NCBI GenBank assembly: GCA_024698585.1
Contig: JAILRB010000010.1
Coordinates: forward strand, 1-64,000
Direction of reading: 5' to 3'
Source of the DNA: Eubacterium sp.
GTDB lineage: Bacteria > Bacillota > Clostridia > Lachnospirales > Lachnospiraceae
Length of the DNA: 64,000 nucleotides
The notes below the pieces were generated by a model. The model saw nothing but the letters and a program-made list of their open reading frames with translations, was not told the DNA's origin and searched no databases. Of the stretch, positions 46,876 through 56,669 are shown one piece after another. Each line of letters begins with the position of its first letter. Position 1 is the stretch's first letter. Position numbers and translations under genes: made by a program.

Positions 46876-47889
46876 ATGGTTACAATTAAAGACATTGCTG
46901 CTGCCACCGGGGTCAGCGCAACAACGGTTTCGAACGTGATCAATGGGAAAACCGGTCGTGTTTCCGCACAGACCATTCAGAAAATTAACGAGGCCATTGA
47001 ACAGCTTGGTTATGTTCCAAATATGTCTGCCCGTTCCCTGGTGTCACATTCATCCAAAGTGATTGGATTCATCAATCACGTTTTAACGATAAAAGGGTCT
47101 AACTTTATGGAAGATCCTTTTCTTTCAAAATTTTTAGGAATTCTGGAACAGGTTCTCCGGGAAAACGGTTATTATCTGATGATTCGTACCGCAGAGACTC
47201 CTGAAGAAATCGAATCCTTTCTTCGTACCTGGGACATCGACGGATTGTTCTTAGCCGGTATTTTCCAGGACGATTTTTTTGAGTCCATTAAGGCTCAGAA
47301 GTTACCAACCGTATTGGTTGACAGTTACGTTCATCAGGCCGACATCTGTAACGTTGGTTTAGAAGATTTCGGTGGAAGCAACATGGCCACAAAATATCTG
47401 ATTGAAAAAGGTCATAAAAAAATTGCTTTTGCCTCTCCTAAAATCCAGAACGGCGGCGTATTGATGGAACGTTATCTTGGTTATAAAGCGGCTCTCACGG
47501 AAGCTTCTATTCCATTCGATTCCGAATTAGTTTTTGAATGCGGAATGGATTTAGAGCATACCCAGCAGATTGCCGATTATATGGTGGCTCATCCGGATGT
47601 TACCGCCATTGTTACCACTGCCGATTTCCTTGCCGGAAATATTATGGCAAACCTGAATAAACGTGGCGTTCGTATTCCGGAAGACATTTCCGTAATGGGA
47701 TTTGACGATTTAAATATCTGTACCATCATGAATCCTCAGCTTTCCACCATCCATCAGGATATGGAACTGAAAGGACGTCTTGCGGTAAAACTGATGTTAG
47801 AGCTCCTAAATGGAGAAACACCAAGTCCGACGGAAGTCATTCTTCCAACCACCATTGTGGAACGTGATAGTGTAAGAAGCCTTAACTAA
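46876..47889 (+). CDS. LacI family transcriptional regulator
   Basis: VTIKDIAAATGVSATTVSNVINGKTGRVS; periplasmic-binding-like domain. Confidence 0.95.
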   Translation: MVTIKDIAAATGVSATTVSNVINGKTGRVSAQTIQKINEAIEQLGYVPNMSARSLVSHSSKVIGFINHVLTIKGSNFMEDPFLSKFLGILEQVLRENGYYLMIRTAETPEEIESFLRTWDIDGLFLAGIFQDDFFESIKAQKLPTVLVDSYVHQADICNVGLEDFGGSNMATKYLIEKGHKKIAFASPKIQNGGVLMERYLGYKAALTEASIPFDSELVFECGMDLEHTQQIADYMVAHPDVTAIVTTADFLAGNIMANLNKRGVRIPEDISVMGFDDLNICTIMNPQLSTIHQDMELKGRLAVKLMLELLNGETPSPTEVILPTTIVERDSVRSLN

Positions 47890-50074
47890 GGCTTCTTATT
47901 TTTTGCACACTGACCTGTTCCTGACTGATTTCTATCTCGTACTTTTCGTTCTCATAGCAAACACGGAATTTCATCCCTTTCCAATGTGCCGGTAAATTCG
48001 GTTTTACCGTCACCTGATGATTCTCAAAACGTAGTCCCGCAAATCCTCTCAATGCCACCATATAAGCGCCTCCTGCTGCTGCGGGATGGGTTCCGCCGAT
48101 ATAAACCAGTCCTGCCCATTCCTTCCCGCCGCCCTGTAAATCTGCCGAAGCGGATTTCAGAAACAGCGGAAATGCCTTTTCCGGCATATTACAGCGGCAG
48201 GCAAGCATTGCATACATACAAGCACTTAAGGAGGAACCATGTTCGGTTCTTGGCTCATAATACTTCCAGTTCGCTAGCAAAGTATTTTCTGTGACATCCT
48301 GCGGAAACAGGGATAACCATGTCACCACATCGGCCTGTTTGATAATCTGAGTATGGGATGCAACACCATAAGCTCCGCCCCAATACTCTTTCGGACTAAG
48401 CAGTCTGCTTCGAACTTCCTCAACGGTGGTATCTTCTAAATCGAAATATCCATCAAACTGCGGGATAATCCGCTGTTCATTCGGCATTGGAATATAAATC
48501 TTTTCATAAGCATCCTGAAATGCTTTTTCCAATTGTTCCATTTCTGCCTGATCCATATTTTTTAAGAACCGTTCCGGTTCACTCTTCGCTTTTTTAATTA
48601 ATTCCACAGCAGCCTGAAAAGTAAACTTTGCCATACGATTTGTGTATCCGTTATTGTTGACACGTTCGTGATATTCATCCGGACCAATCACATCATGAAT
48701 TTCGTATTTCTCACTACCAACTTTTTGCTGCAACAAGTCATAATAGAATTTCCCACACTCGATAATGGTTTCTGCTCCACCCTCTATTAAAATGGAGTCG
48801 TCCTTGGTGAAATCAACATATCGGCAAATTCCATAAACAACTGCTGCGGAAATATGAACCTGTTTATCACGGAAAAATGTTCGCATCGGTCTCTTGGTGA
48901 AGACGTCAGTCACATTGTAATCTGAGCACGCATCAAATCCGCCTTCCTGACTTTCCCAGGCGTAAAATGCACCCTGATATCCGTATTCTTTTGCTTTCTT
49001 TTTTGCACCATCCAAAGTATCAATTCGGTATCGCATCAATGTTTTTGCCACAGCCGGATTTGTCATCAGGAAAAAGTCCAGCATGAACATTTCCGTATCC
49101 CAGAACACAGCACCCTTATAGGTCTGTCCAGATAATCCTCTGGCTGCAATGGACATACTTTCTGCATGTCTCGGTGCAATACTCATTAAATGATATTCTG
49201 AATAGTTTAATGCTTCCATGGACCTGTCATCCCCATCAATGAGGACTTCTGCATCCTCCCAAAGTTTTTCCCAGGATTCTTTCTGTTCGCTAAGCATTGC
49301 CTCGTATCCCTGGTTCAGTGCTCTGCTGACCGCCTCTTTGGCAGCTTTATAGCAATCCTTGGTATCCTTTGAAGTGTATACCGCAAAAAACTTTTCCACA
49401 CAGTATTCACGGTCTATATCCGTAATGAAACTCACAATTCTAAGAGACTTCATTCGTTCCTGATATAATTTCTTTTCACAAGGAAAATCCGTCTTTTCAT
49501 CTGCCACAACCGAAACCTGATATTCCTTTTCTTCGGATGTTGCAGTAATGTTCAGCATGGACTCCTCATCCATGGAAACCTTCTTGTAATGGGGTCCGTT
49601 AATGTCCCAAACATCCGAATCAATTCCTGTAATCAGGTTAATATCCGCATGGAAGTTTGCCCGAATGGTAAAGCGCATAGCTCCCACATGAATCTGTTCC
49701 ATACTAACAAATCTTTCACAAACCAGGGTGACTTCTCCACGACCTGTCTTAAAAACCGTTTCCCGTTTGAAAATACCATGTCGATAGTCTAACTCCACGC
49801 TGTGGCTCTTTGGCTCCTCTTCCGGAAGTCGATATGGCTTTCCATCAATCTCCAAATAGCCAAAAAAACCATTGGGTGCGTTTAACGGTTCTCTCCAGGA
49901 ATCTCCTACTTGATCGTAAATTCCTGCCAGATTCACTGCCACCAGCTGTTCCTTTTCAAACTCTTCCAAAGTTCCTCGAACACCCATATATCCGTTTCCG
50001 ATTAAAAATCGATTTCCCAATTCTGCTATTTTGTTGTAGTCAAATCCGTCTTTTCGAATTTTCCAATTAATCAT
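47882..50074 (-). CDS. GH65 family disaccharide phosphorylase 1
   Basis: GNRFLIGNGYMGVRGTLEE; GAVFWDTEMFMLDFF; HDVIGPDEYHERVNNNGYTN. Confidence 0.92.
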   Translation of the reverse strand: MINWKIRKDGFDYNKIAELGNRFLIGNGYMGVRGTLEEFEKEQLVAVNLAGIYDQVGDSWREPLNAPNGFFGYLEIDGKPYRLPEEEPKSHSVELDYRHGIFKRETVFKTGRGEVTLVCERFVSMEQIHVGAMRFTIRANFHADINLITGIDSDVWDINGPHYKKVSMDEESMLNITATSEEKEYQVSVVADEKTDFPCEKKLYQERMKSLRIVSFITDIDREYCVEKFFAVYTSKDTKDCYKAAKEAVSRALNQGYEAMLSEQKESWEKLWEDAEVLIDGDDRSMEALNYSEYHLMSIAPRHAESMSIAARGLSGQTYKGAVFWDTEMFMLDFFLMTNPAVAKTLMRYRIDTLDGAKKKAKEYGYQGAFYAWESQEGGFDACSDYNVTDVFTKRPMRTFFRDKQVHISAAVVYGICRYVDFTKDDSILIEGGAETIIECGKFYYDLLQQKVGSEKYEIHDVIGPDEYHERVNNNGYTNRMAKFTFQAAVELIKKAKSEPERFLKNMDQAEMEQLEKAFQDAYEKIYIPMPNEQRIIPQFDGYFDLEDTTVEEVRSRLLSPKEYWGGAYGVASHTQIIKQADVVTWLSLFPQDVTENTLLANWKYYEPRTEHGSSLSACMYAMLACRCNMPEKAFPLFLKSASADLQGGGKEWAGLVYIGGTHPAAAGGAYMVALRGFAGLRFENHQVTVKPNLPAHWKGMKFRVCYENEKYEIEISQEQVSVQKIRSLS

Positions 50075-50096
50075 CCTACTCTCCCATAAAACCTCT

Positions 50097-52382
50097 TTAT
50101 GCCTGGTAAGGGCATGTATAGACGTCTTGATTCAGTACTACCGGTTCTCCGTAAACCGTTAAGGAAACCGGTAATCCTTTTTCGGTTTTGATTTCAATTT
50201 TTTCCTTTGTCACATGAACTTCAATGGTTTCATTCTGATAGTTAATTCTAAAGGTATAACCTGTCCAGTTTTCCGGAATGGATGGATTTAAGGATATGCC
50301 CTCTCCATCGGTTCTCAGACCACCAAAGCCATAAATGATATTCATCCACGCTGCTGCAATGGACGTGGTATGTAACCCTTCCCGGGTGTTTCTGTTATAA
50401 TTGTCCAAATCCATTCTTGTGGCAAAGCCAAAGAAATCATAAGCTTCCTGATGTCTTCCTAACTGAGAAGCAAGAATGGAATGTACGGATGGAGAAAGAG
50501 AGCTCTCATGAATACAACGATGTTCATAGTATTCATAATTTGCCTTTAACTGTTCCATCGTAAACTTGGAATTAAACAGCAGCATCAGCATTAACACATC
50601 CGGCTGTTTAATCATGTCATTTCGATAAATTCTGTCGTAAGTCCAGTGATGATACAATGGGAAATCCTCTACCGGAATTTCATCCACTTCCACATGCGGT
50701 AATTTAAAGAAACCTTCATGCTGTTCGAAAAGCTTGGTATCTTCATGGTATGGAATATCCATTTTTTCAGACATTTCAGCCCATGCTACCGCTTCCGTGT
50801 TTTCAAAGTGGATTGCTTCCACCACCTTCTGATAAGCCGCTGCATCTTCCTGTTCGATTTCTCCTAATTTCTTTAATGTATAATCAAAAGTAAACTTCGC
50901 CATATAATTGGTATAACAGTTATTGTTTACCATCATCTGGAACTCATCCGGTCCCATGACACAATAGAATCCGTACTTTCCTTCTGCGGAATAATCACCA
51001 CGGGTGGCAAGCATTCTACAGATTTCAATCAACATCTCTAAGCCGTACTTCTTGATGAATTCCTGATCCTGGAATACTTTTTCATAGAACCAGATTCCGT
51101 ATGCCACGGCCGTGGATGCCTGAAGCTGTAAGCTGGCATGCTGCCAAAGGTTACAGCACTCCTTACCACTAATGGTGGCAATTGGATAAAATGCGCCTTT
51201 ACAATCCAGCATCTTTGCACGTTCTCTGGCTTCATCCAATGTCTTATATCGAAAGTACAATAAGTTCTTTGCTGCTTCCTGATTATTGAACAGGAAGAAC
51301 GGTAAACAATATGTTTCTGTATCCCAGAATGCATTTCCATTGTATGCTTCTCCGGTTAATCCCTTGGCACCAATGTTTGTTCCCTTCACTGCACCGTGGT
51401 AGGTCTGGAACATCTGGAAAATACAAAAACGAATTCCCTGCTGGTTCTCGTCGTCCCCTTCAATGATGATGTCAGAGTGTTTCCAGACTTCATCCCAGAA
51501 TTTCACGGTTTCACGGAATAAGGAATCCACATCCTTTCCGTCATCAATCTGTGCAATTTTTTCTTCATATTCTTCTTCACTATCACCATCTTTCAAGGTG
51601 ATGTTTTTCACTAATTTTATAACTTCAATTTTAGAACCATCCTGGAATTCAAAATCCATCTGTGCCGCAACACTCTTTTCCCGGAGGACTTCCTTTACAT
51701 TCGTACAATCTGCAAAAATCTTTGCACTGCTGTATACTTTCTTTCCTGTATGGATCGTTGTTCCTTCGATGGAAAGTTTAATTTCCTCGTTGGAGGAAAC
51801 ATTTTCTCTTCCGCATTCCCAAAGGTTTTCATCTGTCATCTGATGCTTTTCCGAAAAATCCAGTCCACTGGTAATTTGAATGGTACCGTTTCCCTGAAGT
51901 GTCTCTACGGTGATTTTCTGTACCGCACATTCTACTTCTGTCATGGAAAGAAAACGTTCAAATGTCAGTCGGAGTTTCTTTCCTGATTTGGTATTCCACA
52001 CAAAACTTCTGGTAAGCATTCCGGTTTTCAAATCAAGCACTCGCTGAAAGTCTTCCATATCCGCCGTGGCTAAATCAAGCTGTTCGCCATCTACTTCCAC
52101 ACGGGTATACAACCAGTTTACGGAATTTACCATATATTCGGTAAAATCCACGATACCTTTGTAATGTCCATAATCCGGTTCTGTCTGTTCATAAATTCCG
52201 TTAAAATAACTGCCAATCAGTTTCTTTCCTGAATAACCTTCTTCAAAAAATCCTCTGATGCCCATATATTCATTACCCAAGGAAAAAATAGATTCTGCTA
52301 CTTCTCCATATTCGGGATTATATCCATGTTCAATTATTTTCCATTGATCTGTTTCAAAATATTTGTCTGCTACTTTTGCCAT
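50097..52382 (-). CDS. GH65 family disaccharide phosphorylase 2
   Basis: SLGNEYMGIRGFFEEGY; GNAFWDTETYCLPFFL; YCVMGPDEFQMMVNNNCYTN. Confidence 0.92.
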   Translation of the reverse strand: MAKVADKYFETDQWKIIEHGYNPEYGEVAESIFSLGNEYMGIRGFFEEGYSGKKLIGSYFNGIYEQTEPDYGHYKGIVDFTEYMVNSVNWLYTRVEVDGEQLDLATADMEDFQRVLDLKTGMLTRSFVWNTKSGKKLRLTFERFLSMTEVECAVQKITVETLQGNGTIQITSGLDFSEKHQMTDENLWECGRENVSSNEEIKLSIEGTTIHTGKKVYSSAKIFADCTNVKEVLREKSVAAQMDFEFQDGSKIEVIKLVKNITLKDGDSEEEYEEKIAQIDDGKDVDSLFRETVKFWDEVWKHSDIIIEGDDENQQGIRFCIFQMFQTYHGAVKGTNIGAKGLTGEAYNGNAFWDTETYCLPFFLFNNQEAAKNLLYFRYKTLDEARERAKMLDCKGAFYPIATISGKECCNLWQHASLQLQASTAVAYGIWFYEKVFQDQEFIKKYGLEMLIEICRMLATRGDYSAEGKYGFYCVMGPDEFQMMVNNNCYTNYMAKFTFDYTLKKLGEIEQEDAAAYQKVVEAIHFENTEAVAWAEMSEKMDIPYHEDTKLFEQHEGFFKLPHVEVDEIPVEDFPLYHHWTYDRIYRNDMIKQPDVLMLMLLFNSKFTMEQLKANYEYYEHRCIHESSLSPSVHSILASQLGRHQEAYDFFGFATRMDLDNYNRNTREGLHTTSIAAAWMNIIYGFGGLRTDGEGISLNPSIPENWTGYTFRINYQNETIEVHVTKEKIEIKTEKGLPVSLTVYGEPVVLNQDVYTCPYQA

Positions 52383-52470
52383 AATATCCTCCGAACAATT
52401 TCTGTTTGAGTTTTATTTTTTGATTGCCGGAAGCGAGGAGATGCAACCGGCAATCCAATGGGTTCAATGA

Positions 52471-53349
52471 TTATCCTTTTACTGCTCCACCAGCAGCTCC
52501 ATCAGTAATCTTCTTCTGGAAAATCATAAAGATAATTGTTGGTGGAATAATTGAGAAGGTAATGGCACGAATCATATCAATTGGTGTCGTTCTGGAGGTC
52601 GTATATGAATACAGCTTCACCATTACCGTTTCTTTTCCTGAACCATTTAATACAAGGTATGGTAACAGGAAGTCTGACCAGGCTGCTGTCACTGCAAAAA
52701 TCACGATAACCATGATAATTGGTTTTGACATTGGCAATACAATCTTGTAGAAAATCTGCAATGCATTACAGCCATCTATCTTTGCGGCTTCAATCAATTC
52801 TTTCGGAAGCCCTTCGAAAAATTCCTTAAATAAAATTACATAAAATGCGTTTGCTCCATAACATAACCACAATGGAATAAAGGAATTGTTTAAGTCCAAT
52901 CGGTTAATGTTTACAAACAGCGCTACGATACTGGTTGTTGCCGGAATCAAAAGACTCCACATAACCAAACCGTTAATAATCTTGTATCCCTTTGGTTTCA
53001 AGATGGCCAAGGCATATGCAAGAATTCCATTGAAGATAATGGCACAGATTACGGCACCAATTACCATGATAAAGGAGTTCTTGTAGTAAACGAAGAAGTG
53101 AAGTTTATCCCATGTTTCCTTGAATCCTTCAAAGCTAAAGCTTTTCGGGAACAACTCTGTGGAATTTAATAATCCCTTCAAATCCTTGAATCCTGACAGC
53201 ATTACCCAGATTGCCGGGAATACTGCAACCACACCAAATATGATACATACCAACATGATCAGGAGGCATATGATTTTTACTCTGATGGACTTCACATCAA
53301 AGCCGCGAATCGCGCCGTCTGTTTTGTCCGCATATTTCTTAAAAAACAT
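52471..53349 (-). CDS. sugar ABC transporter permease (MalG type)
   Basis: EAAKIDGCNALQIFYKIVLPMSKP EAA loop. Confidence 0.93.
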   Translation of the reverse strand: MFFKKYADKTDGAIRGFDVKSIRVKIICLLIMLVCIIFGVVAVFPAIWVMLSGFKDLKGLLNSTELFPKSFSFEGFKETWDKLHFFVYYKNSFIMVIGAVICAIIFNGILAYALAILKPKGYKIINGLVMWSLLIPATTSIVALFVNINRLDLNNSFIPLWLCYGANAFYVILFKEFFEGLPKELIEAAKIDGCNALQIFYKIVLPMSKPIIMVIVIFAVTAAWSDFLLPYLVLNGSGKETVMVKLYSYTTSRTTPIDMIRAITFSIIPPTIIFMIFQKKITDGAAGGAVKG

Positions 53350-53360
53350 CCTTTTCCCTC

Positions 53361-54305
53361 CTAATATTCGTCTTTACTCTTTGTCAGCTTCATATACAAT
53401 CCGCTTAAGAGAATTAATACAATACAAATGATTACTGAAAGTGCTGCTGCACATGGATAGTTATAATCTCTAAATGCATATCGGTAAACTAAAAGCATAA
53501 TGGATAGGCTGGCATTGTTTGGTCCACCGTTTGTCAGAACCAATGGTTCGTATAAAATCTGGAACACTGCAATGACCTGCAAAATCAACATTGTCTTTCC
53601 TAAGCTTAAGATACACGGAATTGTGATATGGAAAATTCTCTGGAACACCCCTGCGCCATCAATGGCTGCAGCTTCATAATATTCCGGATTAATTCCACTA
53701 ATTCCTGCCATGTAAATCAGTGCCGTAGATCCGGCTCCTTTCCAGGTCAGGGCAATGACAATCAATGGTACTACCATTGCTGCATTATTAAGCCATACCT
53801 GTGGTTCCACGCCAATCTTTGCCAACAGAATGTTTAACACACCTGTTTCTCCCGGCTTGAAGAAATATACCCACATTAATGACACTGCCATTCCGGGAAT
53901 CATATTTGGAAAATAGATTGCTGTTCGAAACAATCCCTTTCCGTGAACTGTTTCAGTAATGAAAACTGCCAATATGATTGGTACCATGAATCCGATTACC
54001 AAGGACCAGCCAATATACTTAAAGGTATTCATAAATGCATCCTTAAAATCTACATTGTTAAATACACTGACATAATTATCAAATCCAACGAATTCCTGTA
54101 ATTCCACCCCTCTGGCAGAGTACAAAGACATTCTGACACTTTCCAGCAATGGTTCCCAAACAAAGAAGGCAAATAATACTAATGCAGGAAGCATAATACA
54201 CCATCCGATGAGATCATTCTTTGTAAACTTTTTCTTCTTTACAACCCTTGCGTCTTTCTTTGCTTTCAATTTCGGGTTCCTCCTTTTTACTCCTTTAACA
54301 TACAT
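53361..54305 (-). CDS. sugar ABC transporter permease (MalF type)
   Basis: YEAAAIDGAGVFQRIFHITIPCI EAA loop. Confidence 0.93.
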   Translation of the reverse strand: MYVKGVKRRNPKLKAKKDARVVKKKKFTKNDLIGWCIMLPALVLFAFFVWEPLLESVRMSLYSARGVELQEFVGFDNYVSVFNNVDFKDAFMNTFKYIGWSLVIGFMVPIILAVFITETVHGKGLFRTAIYFPNMIPGMAVSLMWVYFFKPGETGVLNILLAKIGVEPQVWLNNAAMVVPLIVIALTWKGAGSTALIYMAGISGINPEYYEAAAIDGAGVFQRIFHITIPCILSLGKTMLILQVIAVFQILYEPLVLTNGGPNNASLSIMLLVYRYAFRDYNYPCAAALSVIICIVLILLSGLYMKLTKSKDEY

Positions 54306-54340
54306 GCCCCATTTTCAGGGGCACATACATTGAAAGGGGA

Positions 54341-55756
54341 TTATTTATGATATTTACTATCTAAAATCTTCTGATAGTTTTCGTTTGCAGTATCCATTAA
54401 TTTCTGAATGTCACAGTCTTTGTTTGTTACAACATCCTGAAGAACATTGGTAAGCTGTGCGTACATTTCCTGTGTTTCACCTGGTTCTTCTGATCTTAAG
54501 TTTCCTTCTTTTCCTGTTGTATCAAAGTAGCTGCTGTATAATCTTTCGTCAACATTCTTGTATTCTTCCAATACTTTCTGTTCTGCTTCCAGTCTGTCTT
54601 CATTAATCCAACATGGGAATGGTTTAATTACAGGAACGCCATTGTTCTTTCTCTTTGCTGCGTCAGCCTGAAGTCCCTGAATCATTGTGTCGTTTACATC
54701 CGGTGTTCTACCCATTACTTCTAAGAAGTCTAATGCTGCATTAATTTCTTCTTTTGTAGCATCCTTAGAGAACATATATGGTGTACCACCTGTTAAGGAG
54801 TACTGATCTCCGTTTGGTCCGGCAGGGATTGCACACATAGCAAGCTTATCTGTCGCAAGTCCGTTAACCTGCGTTGGCTTATCTACTGCATCGTTTGCTG
54901 CGATGTACATTGCACATGCATCTGTTCCAATCTGCTGGAATCCTGAATCCCAGTTTTCAGCAGTTGGGTCTGCTGTTAATACGTCATACTTCCACTTTAA
55001 GTCATATACATACTTCATTGCTTCTACAGCTTCTTTAGAATTTAAGTTTGATGTATAGGTTCCATCGCCATTGTCTTTACAAAGTGTTGCGCCAAATGCC
55101 CAAGCGATGTTTGAGAAGTGCCATCCACCTGCATTGTCTTTAGCAAGTAAACAGAAACCTGCAGAACCTGTCTTATCTTTAATTGTCTTAGCTGTTTCTG
55201 CTAATTCTTCCCATGTCTGAGGGAATTTTGGAATTCCGTCTTCGTCAACTAATCCTGCTTCTTTGAAGAGGTTAACGTTACACATAACACCTAAAGCGTA
55301 TGCATCACGAGCGATACCATAAATGTGTCCATCTTCATCAGACATAATCTTTAATACATCCGGGTTCATCTTTTCATCCCAGCCTCTAGCCTTAACTTCT
55401 TCTGTAATATCTGCAACCAATCCCTGGTTAATTAACTTCTGTGGTTCTGTAAACCATGTATCAAAAATTGTCGGGCAATTTCCGGAAGATGCTAATGAAA
55501 CAAATGTATCTGTTGCATATGTATAATGTGCAGGTTCAATCACTACATCCGGATGTAATTCTTTCATGGTGTCAACATATCCTTCAAAAGTTGAAATATC
55601 ATCAACCAAATCATCTGAAGGCCAGATACCTAAGGTAACTGTTGTCTTTCCATCATTCTTTGCTTTTTTGTTGTTTCCACATCCTGTAACCATTGTTACA
55701 GACATCGCTGCAATCAGTGCAAGGCTGATTGCCTTCTTTCCAAAATTCTTTCTCAT
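54341..55756 (-). CDS. sugar ABC transporter substrate-binding lipoprotein
   Basis: Lipobox VTGC; extracellular solute-binding protein family 1 layout. Confidence 0.92.
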   Translation of the reverse strand: MRKNFGKKAISLALIAAMSVTMVTGCGNNKKAKNDGKTTVTLGIWPSDDLVDDISTFEGYVDTMKELHPDVVIEPAHYTYATDTFVSLASSGNCPTIFDTWFTEPQKLINQGLVADITEEVKARGWDEKMNPDVLKIMSDEDGHIYGIARDAYALGVMCNVNLFKEAGLVDEDGIPKFPQTWEELAETAKTIKDKTGSAGFCLLAKDNAGGWHFSNIAWAFGATLCKDNGDGTYTSNLNSKEAVEAMKYVYDLKWKYDVLTADPTAENWDSGFQQIGTDACAMYIAANDAVDKPTQVNGLATDKLAMCAIPAGPNGDQYSLTGGTPYMFSKDATKEEINAALDFLEVMGRTPDVNDTMIQGLQADAAKRKNNGVPVIKPFPCWINEDRLEAEQKVLEEYKNVDERLYSSYFDTTGKEGNLRSEEPGETQEMYAQLTNVLQDVVTNKDCDIQKLMDTANENYQKILDSKYHK

Positions 55757-55795
55757 ATTGATTTTTCCTCCTTTAATTCATTCACTGAGAAACAA

Positions 55796-55907
55796 GTTTA
55801 ACGGTAAACTTCACCTACTTTCCAAAAATCATTGGAAGTTCGGCAATTTTCTTCCCTTTCTCCCTAGGAAAACCGCTATTTGGTTTTGCTTAGGTTTAAC
55901 GTTAAAC
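55796..55907. promoter_or_regulatory. two putative LacI-family operators upstream of the ABC/GH65 operon
   Basis: GTTTAACGGTAAAC (55796-55809) and GTTTAACGTTAAAC (55894-55907), 98 bp apart. Confidence 0.75.
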
Positions 55908-56178
55908 TAATATTAACACCACGGGAAATATTTGTCAATATTCTGCCAAAAAACATATTCCACAATGTTTTTGCACCAAAACATAATAAAAACGTTTAGC
56001 AAATTGTGCATTTTGCACAATAGATTTTCTCGCACTAGTTTTCCAAAAAATTGCACAATCTCTTTTTCTTTTGACTTTCCCCCGGATTTTAGGCGATTTC
56101 ATTTCGTATGATTTCCCAACAAAAAAACTACTGAAATTCACATCAAGGAATCTCAGTAGTCTTCTGAATCACTCACCA

Positions 56179-56658
56179 CTATTCTTCTATAATTGTTTCC
56201 ATTCCTATCTTCTGAGGGACCATTCCCATTCTTTCGTAAAATTTCATAGCTCCCGGATTACAGGTCCATACGTTCAGTGTCACGTTGTAGCATCCCTGTT
56301 CTTTGGCATAAGCTAACACATGCTCATATAAGGCACGGCCAACCTGTTCTCCTCGTACCTGCTCATCCACACAGATGTCATCAATGTACAACGTTTTCAC
56401 GTCTGTTAAAACAGAATCTCCCAGGACCTGCTTCATGATACAGAAGGCGTGTCCATGCGGAACGTCACGCTCATCAACACATACAAATACCGGTGTTTGC
56501 TCTTTTTCTAAAATCTCTTCCAACTCACTTGCTGAATATTTTGTTGCCGGTCCCCGGAAAAGATCCGGTCGTCCTTCATGATGAACCATATCTACCTGCA
56601 ATAATAATTCCAATATTCTTGGAATATCTCTTTTCTCCGCTTTTCTGACTACTTTCAT
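56179..56658 (-). CDS. GNAT family N-acetyltransferase
   Basis: VDEQVRGEQVGRALYEHVLAYAKEQGCYNVTLNVW. Confidence 0.92.
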   Translation of the reverse strand: MKVVRKAEKRDIPRILELLLQVDMVHHEGRPDLFRGPATKYSASELEEILEKEQTPVFVCVDERDVPHGHAFCIMKQVLGDSVLTDVKTLYIDDICVDEQVRGEQVGRALYEHVLAYAKEQGCYNVTLNVWTCNPGAMKFYERMGMVPQKIGMETIIEE

Positions 56659-56669
56659 CGTTTTCCTTC

